From VBDM01 sp035317085 (GTDB taxonomy: Bacteria > Pseudomonadota > Gammaproteobacteria > Burkholderiales > SG8-39), in contig DATHHS010000119.1 in assembly GCA_035317085.1 (NCBI GenBank), positions 1 to 10,945 on the forward strand: a stretch of 10,945 bases of DNA. Direction: 5' to 3'. Below are positions 1 to 7,183 of this stretch, one piece after another. The position numbers were made by a program, and so were the translations under genes. Under the pieces are notes generated by a model. That model had not been told where the DNA came from, did no database searches, and saw only the letters and a program-made list of their open reading frames with translations. Position 1 is the stretch's first letter. Every line of letters begins with the position of its first letter.

Positions 1-1721
1 ACAACTCGCGCACGCCGCCGCCCGACAATGCGCCCTGGCAGCCGGTGAAGCTGCCCGACAACTGGTACTTGTCGCATCCTGGCAATGCGCAAGTGGGCTG
101 GTACCGGCTCGCCTTCGACCTTTCGCCCGAACAGGCCCGCATTCCCCACTCGACCTACCTGCCGCGAAACAGCGCGCGACGGATCGATTTCTGGTTCAAC
201 GGCAACCGGAACTCTGCCAATGTCGCCTACGGGGACCCGGGCGCCCGCAACTGGTCTCCGCCCATGATCCACACGTTGTCGGCGCTGAACCTGAAGCCTG
301 GACGGAACGTGCTGCACGTGCGGGTGGTGGCGGTGCCCGAGATCCGCCAGGGGCTGACGCGGGTGATGATCGCGCAGGGATCCCTAGGGCGCCCGTTCTA
401 CGAGGTGCGGTACACCACGCAGATCACGACCCTTTTCATGTTTGGCGCCGCGGCACTTCTCGCCGGAGTACTCGCTGCCGCGTTCTGGCTCCGAGAACGC
501 GGCGATACGACGCTGCTGTGGTTCGCAATCACCGCGCTTGCGTGGGCAGTGACGGCTTTCCCCTGGCTGCACGCCGTGTTTACGCCGGCGGCGTTCTTCC
601 ACGGCCCGCTCGCCTTCACGGTGCGCTTCGCCTACGCCGCGCCGATGCTGGTGCTCTGCCTGCGCGTCGCGGGCAAGCGCTGGCCGATCGGCGAAGCAAC
701 GCTGTGGACTTTCACCCTGGCCGGCCTGGCTCTCGCGTGGTTCCTCAGCGAGGACGGGCAAGGGGAGGTGATCACGTACTGGAGCGAGACCTATCTGGCT
801 GCGCTCTTCGTCCTGCTGATCGTGTTGATCCGCTCGCAGCAACGCCAGCGCAGATGGGCATTCTGGTTGCTCGCTGCCTCGCTTGTGCTCGCCGTGCTGC
901 TCAACGCACATGACCTCGCGTGGTGGATGGGCTGGATAGACTACGAGAGCTTTCAGCTCGCGCACTTTCACATTCCGCTCGTCCTGTTCGCGATCGGCGC
1001 GACGATCATCGACCGGCACTTTCAAGCGGTGGCGGCGGTCGAGCGCGCAAAGCTCGAGCTCGAGGGGCGCGTGGCAGAAAAAGCGCGCGAAATCGAGGCG
1101 AACTACGCGCGGGTCCAGGAGGCCGAGCACGAGAAGGCGCTTGCGCGCGAGCGCCAGCGGATCATGGCCGATATGCACGACGGGCTGGGCTCGAGCCTGG
1201 TCGGCTTGCTCGGCGCGGTGCAGTCGGGACGAGCGTCTCTGCCGGAAGTCGAGCGGAGGCTGCACGATGCGCTTCAGGAGCTGAGGCTGGCGGTCGATGC
1301 CCTGGAGCCGATCGACGGCGATCTGGGCGTCATTCTCGGCAACGTGCGCCACCGCATGCGCACTGCGATCGAGAGTTCCGGCGTGCGCTTTCACTGGCAA
1401 GTGGGCGAGCTGCCGCAGTTTTCGTCGCTCACGCCCAAGGCGGTGCTCGACATTCAGCGGATCGTGCTGGAGGCGCTCACCAATTCCCTGCATCACGCGC
1501 GCGCCCGCGACGTGACGGTCGGCACCCAGGTCAACGGAAGCTGGCTGCAGATCGGCGTTTCGGACGACGGCATAGGATTCGACGAATCGAGCACCACACC
1601 CGGCCGCGGGCTCGAAAGCCTGCGCCAGCGCGCGCGTCGCCTGGGCGGTACGGTTGAAGTCCGCTCTTCGCCGGGCGCCGGGACGAGTGTCACGCTGCGT
1701 TTGCCGCTCGAACATCCTTGA
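1..1721 (+). CDS. Sensor histidine kinase, 7TM-DISM type with HisKA_3 core (5' partial)
   Basis: Membrane kinase that would autophosphorylate a histidine and pass the phosphate to a NarL/FixJ-type response regulator, which is not in the window. The frame is open from base 3; a GTG at 45 could serve as a start, but the upstream codons read APWQPVKLPDNW, continuing the sensor domain, so the gene starts before the window. Residues below count from that GTG. 1-125 resemble the periplasmic beta-sandwich (7TMR-DISMED2/galactose-binding-like). About seven hydrophobic segments follow (roughly 128-149, 155-179, 185-207, 217-235, 248-264, 270-288, 303-322), then a charged coiled coil (330-372). The H-box is MHDGLGSSLV with phosphoacceptor H378; the N-box is EALTNSLHHA (N480); ATP-binding glycine motifs are DDGIGFDE (507-514) and GRGLESLRQRA (520-530). 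The signal sensed cannot be told from sequence. The stop lies 7 bp from the azlD stop on the other strand, with no room for a separate terminator. Confidence 0.93.
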   Translation, partial: NSRTPPPDNAPWQPVKLPDNWYLSHPGNAQVGWYRLAFDLSPEQARIPHSTYLPRNSARRIDFWFNGNRNSANVAYGDPGARNWSPPMIHTLSALNLKPGRNVLHVRVVAVPEIRQGLTRVMIAQGSLGRPFYEVRYTTQITTLFMFGAAALLAGVLAAAFWLRERGDTTLLWFAITALAWAVTAFPWLHAVFTPAAFFHGPLAFTVRFAYAAPMLVLCLRVAGKRWPIGEATLWTFTLAGLALAWFLSEDGQGEVITYWSETYLAALFVLLIVLIRSQQRQRRWAFWLLAASLVLAVLLNAHDLAWWMGWIDYESFQLAHFHIPLVLFAIGATIIDRHFQAVAAVERAKLELEGRVAEKAREIEANYARVQEAEHEKALARERQRIMADMHDGLGSSLVGLLGAVQSGRASLPEVERRLHDALQELRLAVDALEPIDGDLGVILGNVRHRMRTAIESSGVRFHWQVGELPQFSSLTPKAVLDIQRIVLEALTNSLHHARARDVTVGTQVNGSWLQIGVSDDGIGFDESSTTPGRGLESLRQRARRLGGTVEVRSSPGAGTSVTLRLPLEHP

Positions 1722-1728
1722 GGAAGAC

Positions 1729-2061
1729 CTAGCCCGCGAATTGCCTCACCAGCGTCAACACCAGCATCCCGCCGACGATCGTCGCGAGAATGCTGCGCGT
1801 CGCCGCCGCGAGCGCGAATGCCACGAGTCCGCCGACGAGGCGCGGATTCTCGATCGAGATCGAAAGGCTGCCGTGCGCCGATGCGATATCGGGAACGATG
1901 ATCGCCATGAGCGCCGCGGCCGGTGCGTAGCGCAGCACCCGCTCCGCCGTGGGCGGCAGGCGCAGGTGGCTCCCCGGCAGGATGAACGCGGCGCGCGTGA
2001 AGAACGCGATCAGCCCCATTCCGGCAATCAGCGTCCAGACGAACCAGGATTCCCCCGCCAC
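1729..2061 (-). CDS. azlD: AzlD family branched-chain amino acid transport protein
   Basis: Small membrane partner of AzlC; in characterised systems (Bacillus AzlCD, E. coli YgaZH) the pair exports branched-chain amino acids or analogues across the inner membrane. The 110-residue product is the usual size and almost wholly hydrophobic, with about four segments (6-26, 45-63, 75-90, 91-107). Family signatures are FFTRAAFILPG (20-30) and RYAPAAALMAIIVPDI (44-59). The start is GTG at 2061, one base after the azlC TAG stop (2063-2065), with a GGGAGGG-like ribosome site inside the azlC end, so translation is probably coupled to azlC. The substrate is inferred from the family only. It converges with the upstream kinase gene. 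Confidence 0.93.
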   Translation of the reverse strand: MAGESWFVWTLIAGMGLIAFFTRAAFILPGSHLRLPPTAERVLRYAPAAALMAIIVPDIASAHGSLSISIENPRLVGGLVAFALAAATRSILATIVGGMLVLTLVRQFAG

Positions 2062-2062
2062 G

Positions 2063-2773
2063 CTAGGCCCTCCCCTCTTCCTTGCGCGGGTCGAGCCGCG
2101 CGACTGCGAGGCCGACCGCCACTCCGACTACGATGGCTGCGAGCAGCCCGAGATTCAGCGGCCATTGCGCCGCGATCAATGCCATGACGCCGGCCGCCAA
2201 TGCGCCGCACACCACGGCCCGGTCGAAGAGCAACGGAATGAGCAGCGCGATCAGGCCGAGCGTGGCGGCAAATTCCAGCGACCACTCTTTCGGGATCAGC
2301 GCGCCGGCGAAAATTCCGGTCAATGAGGAGATCTGCCATGCCACCCACATCAGGAGCGAGCCGCCCAGATAAAACCAGTGCTTGTTCGGCTTGCCGTCGC
2401 CGGGCCGGTATCGGCCGACGAAGAGCGCGAACACGCCGTCGACGGTGATATAGGAAAGGAGCACGCGCCAGGGCCGCGACAAATGCTCGAAGTGCGGTGC
2501 AAGGACTGCGCTGTAGATGAAGTAACGCAGATTCACGATCAGGGCGGTCGCGAAAATCACCCACAGCGGCGCCTTCGCGACGAGGAGAGGCAGCACCGCG
2601 AGCTGGGCCGTGCCCGCGAACACCAGCACACTCATTGCGACGGCCTGCGTCTGCGTCAGGCCCGCGCTCACCATTGCGACGCCCGCGACGATCCCCCAGG
2701 GCACGATGCCGAAAAGGAGAGAAGTGGCGGCAAGCGCGCCATCGCGCAGCGAAGAGGTTTGCTCGCGTTGCAT
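2063..2773 (-). CDS. azlC: AzlC family branched-chain amino acid exporter, large subunit
   Basis: Large subunit of the AzlCD exporter in the inner membrane. The chosen ATG at 2773 gives 236 residues, the family's normal length, beginning MQREQTSSLRDGALAATSLL just before the first conserved segment (GIVPWGIVAG, 22-31). Other family marks are VFAGTAQLA (51-59), NLRYFIYSAVLAP (81-93) and DGVFALFV (112-119). Hydrophobic segments continue to about residue 226, ending in a charged tail. The frame stays open upstream to a GTG at 2857, which has a GAGAG stretch nearby and would add 28 residues; those residues are not hydrophobic and do not look like family sequence, and a plausible -10 box (TATCAT, 2849-2854) would fall inside them, so I prefer 2773, although its own ribosome site is weak. 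azlD follows at one base spacing. Confidence 0.92.
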   Translation of the reverse strand: MQREQTSSLRDGALAATSLLFGIVPWGIVAGVAMVSAGLTQTQAVAMSVLVFAGTAQLAVLPLLVAKAPLWVIFATALIVNLRYFIYSAVLAPHFEHLSRPWRVLLSYITVDGVFALFVGRYRPGDGKPNKHWFYLGGSLLMWVAWQISSLTGIFAGALIPKEWSLEFAATLGLIALLIPLLFDRAVVCGALAAGVMALIAAQWPLNLGLLAAIVVGVAVGLAVARLDPRKEEGRA

Positions 2774-2848
2774 TTTCAGGCTGTTGACGACGCCGGTGGC
2801 TCGTTCCAAGCCAGCGTCATGCGGAAACAAGCGCATGCCATGGCACGC

Positions 2849-2878
2849 ATGATACACAACGCTCTCGGAACGATTTCA
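2849..2878 (-). promoter_or_regulatory. Possible azlC promoter
   Basis: On the minus strand TATCAT (2849-2854) matches the sigma-70 -10 consensus at five of six positions and would start transcription near 2842, giving azlC a leader of about 70 bases. The -35 region about 17-18 bases upstream (2872-2878, GAAATC/TGAAAT) is a poor match, so an activator or a different promoter is possible. It overlaps one arm of the inverted repeat at 2873-2920. This is pattern matching by eye only. Confidence 0.25.
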
Positions 2879-2920
2879 CGAAACGCCCTGTCACAAGAAC
2901 GGCTCGCGCTACCGTGAAAT
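2873..2920. promoter_or_regulatory. Inverted repeat in the azlC/lipoprotein divergent region
   Basis: ATTTCACG at 2873-2880 is exactly mirrored by CGTGAAAT at 2913-2920, with 32 bases between, so the arm centres are 40 bp apart, close to four helical turns. It lies between two divergent genes, and the left arm covers the likely -35 position of azlC. A dimeric regulator contacting both arms is possible; an Lrp/AsnC-type regulator would fit an amino acid exporter, but nothing in the window encodes one. An 8-bp match at this spacing may also be chance. Confidence 0.25.
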
Positions 2921-3009
2921 AACACCGCGAACGCCGACCCGATGATCCGGACAAACAGCGGAAAAATACCGGAACACATCCAGTTTTTACATTTCCACGC
3001 CAGGTTGCC

Positions 3010-3038
3010 TTGACCGCAAGACACGAACCAGCGAAATT
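3010..3038 (+). promoter_or_regulatory. Possible promoter of the DUF1565 lipoprotein gene
   Basis: TTGACC (3010-3015) is a good -35 match, followed after 17 bases by GAAATT (3033-3038), a weak -10 match. The ribosome site downstream is clear: a purine-rich AAAGGGGGGAGG run (3056-3067) four bases before the ATG at 3072. The bases GGGGAGGCCCC at 3061-3071 could form a tiny 4-bp hairpin over that site. The remainder of 2774-3071 shows no other gene. Confidence 0.22.
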
Positions 3039-3071
3039 AGGCATGACAAATACATAAAGGGGGGAGGCCCC

Positions 3072-4073
3072 ATGAATACCTTCGCACGCACGCGAATTCC
3101 CGTTGTCATCCTGGCGGCGCTTGCGCTTGCCGCCTGCCCCATGGATAAGAAGCATCATGACGATCCGCCCCCTGTGGTGAGTGCTCCTCCCCCTCCCAGT
3201 CCGACCTTGTTCGTGAACGCCTCCACCGTCGGCACGGATATGGGCGTGGATGATATAAATCAACCCGGGACGCAGGCCAAACCGTTCAAGACCATCACCT
3301 ACGCGATGACCAGGGCCACGACGAGCGGCACGACGGTTCAGGTCAAACCCGGCGTCTATGACGTCCCGAACGGGGAAACCTTTCCGATCACGATCCCAGC
3401 GGGCGTGCTGCTGATCGGAGACGAAGCCAACAAGGGAGACTTGGCTAACAACCCCACCCAAATCCTCGGCAGCGGACCGGCACCGGCAGGCTTCGTCACC
3501 CAGGGGGTTGCCGTGCTCCCGGGCGCGGGATCGACGATCGCCGGGTTTACCATCACCCATGACTCCAGTGCCCACTCTGGGGATGCACTCCTGCTAATCA
3601 ACAGCAACGTCACCCTGCGGAACAACACCGTCACAGGCGGCAGCCGGGCCGCCGTAGAGTTCGATGCCGCGACCAACCACGTAGTCACTGGAAATCGGAT
3701 TGTGAGCAACTCCACCGGCCTCTTTTTCAGCAACGGAGGGGTCGGAAGCAAGGTGGAAAACAACACCATCACCGGCAATGGGACCGGCATCCAGTACGAC
3801 GTCGCCGGCGGCGATCTGGGGGGCGGCTCGGCGAGCAGCGTGGGCGGGAACGTGATCTCCTGCAATACAACGTTCGATCTGTTTGTGGATGCACAAACGC
3901 CGATCACGATTTCTGCCGCGAAGAATTTCTGGGACAACGTGCCTCAAAAATTCGCATGCACCTTCACGGGAGACGATATTTGCGATTTCAGCACGCTCGT
4001 CGGTGCACCCTTCGTAGCCGCGACGTTCAACACGGCCAACTCCACGCAGCAACCACCCCCGGTCTGCCCCTAG
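3072..4073 (+). CDS. DUF1565 / right-handed beta-helix lipoprotein
   Basis: Predicted envelope lipoprotein of 333 residues, function unknown. A signal peptide (1-21) ends in lipobox LAAC with lipidation at C22, followed by a charged histidine/aspartate stretch (KKHHDD, 26-31) and a proline-rich linker (32-44). The domain from about 46 to 120 (FVNASTVGTDMG, KPFKTITYAMTRA, VQVKPGVYDV, GETFPITIPAGVLLIGDEA) fits DUF1565. Downstream are repeated beta-helix coils with asparagine turns: NNTVTGG (184-190), GNRIVSNSTGL (207-217), NNTITGNGTGI (230-240), GGNVISCNTTFDL (258-270) and KNFWDN (284-289). Four cysteines in the last third (264, 296, 304, 332) may form disulfides. Relatives of this fold include polysaccharide lyases and surface-exposed helices, but no catalytic residues can be assigned. 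It is a single-gene unit with a strong ribosome site and its own terminator. Base usage appears less GC-extreme than in neighbouring genes. Confidence 0.88.
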   Translation: MNTFARTRIPVVILAALALAACPMDKKHHDDPPPVVSAPPPPSPTLFVNASTVGTDMGVDDINQPGTQAKPFKTITYAMTRATTSGTTVQVKPGVYDVPNGETFPITIPAGVLLIGDEANKGDLANNPTQILGSGPAPAGFVTQGVAVLPGAGSTIAGFTITHDSSAHSGDALLLINSNVTLRNNTVTGGSRAAVEFDAATNHVVTGNRIVSNSTGLFFSNGGVGSKVENNTITGNGTGIQYDVAGGDLGGGSASSVGGNVISCNTTFDLFVDAQTPITISAAKNFWDNVPQKFACTFTGDDICDFSTLVGAPFVAATFNTANSTQQPPPVCP

Positions 4074-4096
4074 CTCGAGCGGGCGTCCTCAACGAG

Positions 4097-4130
4097 AAAC
4101 CGGGCGCGAGCCTCCGCCGCGCCCGGTTTT
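4097..4130 (+). terminator. Rho-independent terminator between convergent genes
   Basis: A perfect 9-bp GC stem, CCGGGCGCG (4100-4108) with CGCGCCCGG (4118-4126), encloses a 9-base loop and is extended by AAA/TTT on its flanks, ending in TTTT (4127-4130). It lies 24 bases past the lipoprotein stop and 17 bases before the stop of the convergent MBL gene. Read on the minus strand it ends in TTT followed by mixed bases, so it may work, more weakly, in both directions. Confidence 0.8.
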
Positions 4131-4146
4131 CAATCTCTCGCCTCGC

Positions 4147-5049
4147 CTATTTCTTCAGGTTCTTGTAAAGCATCTCGACGAACTTCTCGGGCGCAAGAAA
4201 GCCTTTGCCCCAGACTTCGTCGTACTTGGCGGTGGGCTTGGAAGCGGTCACCTGCTCCAGCGTCTTGCCCGCCTTGATCTGCGCACGGATGTTCCCCGAG
4301 ATCGCCGCGAGCATATCGCGGAAGGCCTTGAGATCGGCCTTGCTCCCCAGCGGACCATGGCCCGGGATGATCTTCGTATCGTCCCCCGCGGTCCTGAGCA
4401 CGCCGTCCGCCGCCGCGAGGACGCCCGCGACGCTGCCGCCGCTGGAAGTGTCTATGAACGGATAAAGCTTGTTGAAAAAGGTGTCGCCCATGTGGACGAC
4501 ATTGCTCTTCCTGAACTCGACGATGCTGTCGCCATCGGTGTGGGCGCGCGGAACATGCGTCACCACGAGATCGTCGCCGTTCAAGTGGAAGGTGACACCG
4601 CGCGTGAAGGTCACTACCGGCAGCGCGATTTTCGGTTCGGGCTTGGTCTTCATGCCCAGAAACTCGATGAAGCCTTCGGTCGAAAGCCGCTTTCTCACGT
4701 TCTCGTGCGCGATGATGATCGCGCCGGCCTTGCCCAGGTTCTCGTTGCCGCCGGTGTGATCGAAGTGCCAGTGGGTGTTCAGCACGAATTGAACCGGCTT
4801 GGAGCTGAGCTTGGCGATCGCCGCCTGGATCTTGGGCGTGAGCGGCGCGAACTGGTCGTCGATCACGAACACCGTGTCCGCGCCGACCGAAACGCCGAGG
4901 TTCCCGCCGGCGCCGGTCATCATGTAGACGGTATCGGCGAGCTTCTGGGTCTGGATCTCGACTTTGGAGTAGTCCTCCTGGGCAAAAGCCGCGGCGGCGA
5001 AAAAGATCGCCACGCAGCCTGAAAGCATGCGAAGAAAATAAATTCTCAC
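4147..5049 (-). CDS. Periplasmic MBL-fold metallo-hydrolase
   Basis: Exported zinc hydrolase of the metallo-beta-lactamase superfamily, 300 residues. A signal peptide (1-23) is predicted to be cleaved after AFA, before QEDYSK. The metal-binding set is complete: HWHFDH (H93, H95, D97, H98), H170 (RAHTDGD), D189 (HMGDTFF) and H231 (IPGHGPLG), which predicts a dinuclear site. The start is GTG at 5049, supported by AAGGAG seven bases upstream; ATG eight codons in would shorten the signal peptide. The overall pattern (FVLNTHWHFDHTGGNENLG, HVPRAHTDGDSIVEF) is that of the generic exported group near quinoprotein-relay/SoxH-like and beta-lactamase-like hydrolases. True beta-lactam hydrolysis is unlikely to be its main role, but sequence reading cannot exclude it. 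Substrate unknown. It follows the lactonase-like gene by 31 bases, probably on the same transcript. Confidence 0.92.
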   Translation of the reverse strand: MRIYFLRMLSGCVAIFFAAAAFAQEDYSKVEIQTQKLADTVYMMTGAGGNLGVSVGADTVFVIDDQFAPLTPKIQAAIAKLSSKPVQFVLNTHWHFDHTGGNENLGKAGAIIIAHENVRKRLSTEGFIEFLGMKTKPEPKIALPVVTFTRGVTFHLNGDDLVVTHVPRAHTDGDSIVEFRKSNVVHMGDTFFNKLYPFIDTSSGGSVAGVLAAADGVLRTAGDDTKIIPGHGPLGSKADLKAFRDMLAAISGNIRAQIKAGKTLEQVTASKPTAKYDEVWGKGFLAPEKFVEMLYKNLKK

Positions 5050-5080
5050 CGGCGTACTCCTTTGGCTGGGTTGGTATCTC

Positions 5081-5944
5081 TTATTCGACGTACTGCGGCG
5101 ACCTGGGAACAGTCATGCTCTGCGCCTTGTCGTGGTTGATCCACAGCTGGGCCTTGCTCGCATCGAGGAGCACGGCGATCTTCTCCATCGACTGCAAGCT
5201 CTGATCCTTGTTGAAATTGTTGGCCGGAACGCGGCGGTTCACCCAGTTTTCCTGGAAGTGCGTCATGTCCCCGGACAGCACCACCGGGCCGCGCTTGGGC
5301 AGCCGCACCAGCAGCGACTGGTGGCCGGGCGTATGGCCCGGCGTCGAGAGAATCATCACGGAAGCGTCGCCAAAGACGTCGTAGTCGCCGTTCAGCTTCA
5401 CCACCGGATTGGCGCGCAACTTGTCGTAGAGGGAGGGATCGAAGCCGAATTTGGAGGGATTGGCGCCGAAAGCTGCGTCGTATTCGGCTTCCTGGATGTA
5501 GAGCGTCGCCCTGGTGAAGTAATTGGCGTTGCCGACGTGATCGCCGTGCGTATGCGAGAACGCGATGTGCGTCACCTCCTCGGGTTTCACGCCGATCTCG
5601 GCGAGCTGCGAGACGAGCGTTTTCCGGACGATGGAGCGGATCGCCCCGCCGCCCCGGACAACGCCGCCCGGAGTGGCAACGATGGAATCCGCGAGCCCCG
5701 AATCCCACAGCATCAGGCCCTTTGCGTGCCTGATCAGATAGCACTGATCGCTGAATTCGAAATATTTCCCGGCGTTGAATCCCGGCGACCAGCGCGACAG
5801 GTCGTTGGTCTGGTTTTCGCCGCAGTCGAGCACGTACATGCGCTGCAGGCCGCCGCTCCGGCCCTCGCCCGCCATCTGTGTGCAGGCGGCAAGAAGGGCC
5901 GCACCGGCCAGCAATGCGATACACACGGTTCTTTTCCTGCTCAT
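5081..5944 (-). CDS. Lipoprotein of the N-acyl homoserine lactonase-like MBL family
   Basis: Predicted zinc hydrolase of 287 residues, anchored in the envelope by lipobox LAAC with C21. The frame is open upstream to 6043, but the ATG at 5944 has GGGAGG four bases before it and begins a clean lipoprotein signal (MSRKRTVCIALLAGAALLAAC). Metal ligands are SHTHGDH (H131, H133, D135, H136), H204 in TPGHTPGHQSL, D226 (SGDMTHF) and H271 in WINHDKAQ. The TPGHTPGHQSL block and the final NHD motif are those of the AiiA/AttM N-acyl homoserine lactonase family. However, the tyrosine that follows the bridging aspartate in AiiA (D-A-S-Y) is replaced here by H229 (D-M-T-H), and AiiA-type lactonases are normally cytoplasmic, so quorum quenching is uncertain. 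A different lactone or ester substrate is possible. Probably co-transcribed with the second MBL gene. Confidence 0.88.
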   Translation of the reverse strand: MSRKRTVCIALLAGAALLAACTQMAGEGRSGGLQRMYVLDCGENQTNDLSRWSPGFNAGKYFEFSDQCYLIRHAKGLMLWDSGLADSIVATPGGVVRGGGAIRSIVRKTLVSQLAEIGVKPEEVTHIAFSHTHGDHVGNANYFTRATLYIQEAEYDAAFGANPSKFGFDPSLYDKLRANPVVKLNGDYDVFGDASVMILSTPGHTPGHQSLLVRLPKRGPVVLSGDMTHFQENWVNRRVPANNFNKDQSLQSMEKIAVLLDASKAQLWINHDKAQSMTVPRSPQYVE

Positions 5945-6031
5945 GAAGCCTCCCTGGGTCGATTGATCGGTACTCACGGCGTAAACATCCGGGCGGGAAA
6001 TCTGTTCCATCAGGGCGCCTGCGCTTCTTAC

Positions 6032-6046
6032 CCCGTGGTCCACGGG
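6032..6046. promoter_or_regulatory. Perfect 15-bp palindrome after rmuC
   Basis: CCCGTGG (6032-6038) and CCACGGG (6040-6046) form an exact inverted repeat around one base, abutting the rmuC stop codon and about 90 bp upstream of the lactonase-like gene. As RNA it would give at most a 5-bp stem with a 5-base loop and has no T-run, so it is a poor terminator. Its position suits an operator for the MBL pair, but no regulator gene is visible. The rest of 5945-6031 shows nothing beyond the ribosome site at 5949-5954. Confidence 0.3.
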
Positions 6047-7183
6047 CTAGCCGGATCCACCGGGCTTTCTTTCCGAATCCAGGCGTACGACGTTGGCCGA
6101 GGGTTTTTCCTCGATTTCCGCCGCCTCGATCTGCTGGAAGCGCTGCGTGATCTTGCGGCTGGAGACCTGCACGTCCTCGGCGTCCTGGTGCGCCTGGCGG
6201 ATGTGGTCGGCGAGCTTCTTCATGCGTTCGTCGAAGCGCTGGAAATCGGCGCCGAGCTTGCCCAGTTCCTCCTTGATGATGTGGATGTGCCGGCGCGTCT
6301 CCACGTCCTTCAGCACCGCGCGTGCGGTGTTCAGCACCGCCATCAGCGTGGTCGGGGAGACGATCCACACGCGCTTCGCATTGGCGTACTCGACCACTTC
6401 GGCGTGATAGGCGTGGATCTCGGCGAACACGGCTTCCGCGGGGATGAACATCACCGCGCCATCGGAGGTCTCGCCGGCGATGATGTACTTCTTCGCGATA
6501 TCGTCAACGTGCTTCCGGATGTCGGCCCTGAACTGCCGCTGCGCGAGCGTGCGCTCCGCTTCCTCCACCTCGCGGTCGAACATGCGGTGGTAGTTCTCCA
6601 GGGGAAACTTCGAATCCACCGTCACCAGCCCCGTAGGCGGCGGAAGGCGCAGAGCGCAATCCACTCGCATGCCGTTCGAAAGCGTGTACTGAAACTCGAA
6701 TGCGGCGGGCGGCAGCACGTTCCTTACCAGGGCCTCCAGCTGCACTTCGCCGAAAGCGCCACGCGAGCGCTTGTCGCCGAGCAGCTCCTGCAGGCTCACC
6801 ACGCTGCTCGTCAGGCTCTCGATCTTCTTCTGCGCTTCGTCTATGGTCGCCAGGCGCTGCATGACGTTCACGAAGGTCTCGTTGGTTTTCTTGAAGCCCT
6901 CGTCGAGACGCTCGTCGACCTTGCCCGCGATCTGGTCCAGGCGCTGGTCGATCTTGAGGGAAAGCCGCTCGCTCGAATCGACGAGATTTCTGCCGAGGCG
7001 ATCGCCTTGCTGCGTGAACCCTTCATGCAGGTCCTTCAGCATCTCGCGATGCTTCTGCTCGAGTACCGGACCGAGCACGGCACCGGGATCGCGAAAATCC
7101 CGCTCGAGCAGTACCAGGCGGCGCAGCACGCGGAGCAGGACGATCAGTGCGACGACGGCGACGGCGAGAGTGATTTCAACCAT
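6047..7183 (-). CDS. rmuC: RmuC family DNA recombination protein
   Basis: RmuC homologue of 378 residues. In E. coli, loss of RmuC raises the rate of inverted-repeat-driven DNA inversions, and a nuclease role has been proposed. The layout is typical: an N-terminal membrane anchor (3-22), a long coiled coil (about 25-135) and the conserved core from 140, with RGAFGEVQLEALV (141-153), MRVDCALRL (172-180), LVTVDSKFPLENY (186-198), VMFIPAEAVFAEI (244-256) and WIVSPTTLMAVL (273-284). E146, D175, D190 and K192 make a pattern like the PD-(D/E)XK nuclease core (inference). The C-terminal tail (from 340) is polar. The ATG at 7183 has no good ribosome site: the nearest G-rich stretch is about 14 bases away, at the edge of a REP-like repeat filling the upstream gap. 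Another ATG at 7190 opens only a 4-codon frame overlapping the start. Confidence 0.95.
   Translation of the reverse strand: MVEITLAVAVVALIVLLRVLRRLVLLERDFRDPGAVLGPVLEQKHREMLKDLHEGFTQQGDRLGRNLVDSSERLSLKIDQRLDQIAGKVDERLDEGFKKTNETFVNVMQRLATIDEAQKKIESLTSSVVSLQELLGDKRSRGAFGEVQLEALVRNVLPPAAFEFQYTLSNGMRVDCALRLPPPTGLVTVDSKFPLENYHRMFDREVEEAERTLAQRQFRADIRKHVDDIAKKYIIAGETSDGAVMFIPAEAVFAEIHAYHAEVVEYANAKRVWIVSPTTLMAVLNTARAVLKDVETRRHIHIIKEELGKLGADFQRFDERMKKLADHIRQAHQDAEDVQVSSRKITQRFQQIEAAEIEEKPSANVVRLDSERKPGGSG

Noticed and set aside
384..1715. 443-codon minus-strand open frame opposite the sensor kinase
   Set aside because: The kinase on the plus strand has all expected motifs; the antisense product is R/E/A/Q-rich without domain signals.
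2836..2845. TGCCATGGCA palindrome upstream of azlC
   Set aside because: Only 10 bp long, lies in the presumed azlC leader, and such short palindromes are common by chance.
4147..5049. MBL gene considered as an antibiotic-resistance beta-lactamase
   Set aside because: The metal motif is shared by the whole superfamily; context and the remaining sequence fit a generic exported metallo-hydrolase and show no mobile element or resistance context.
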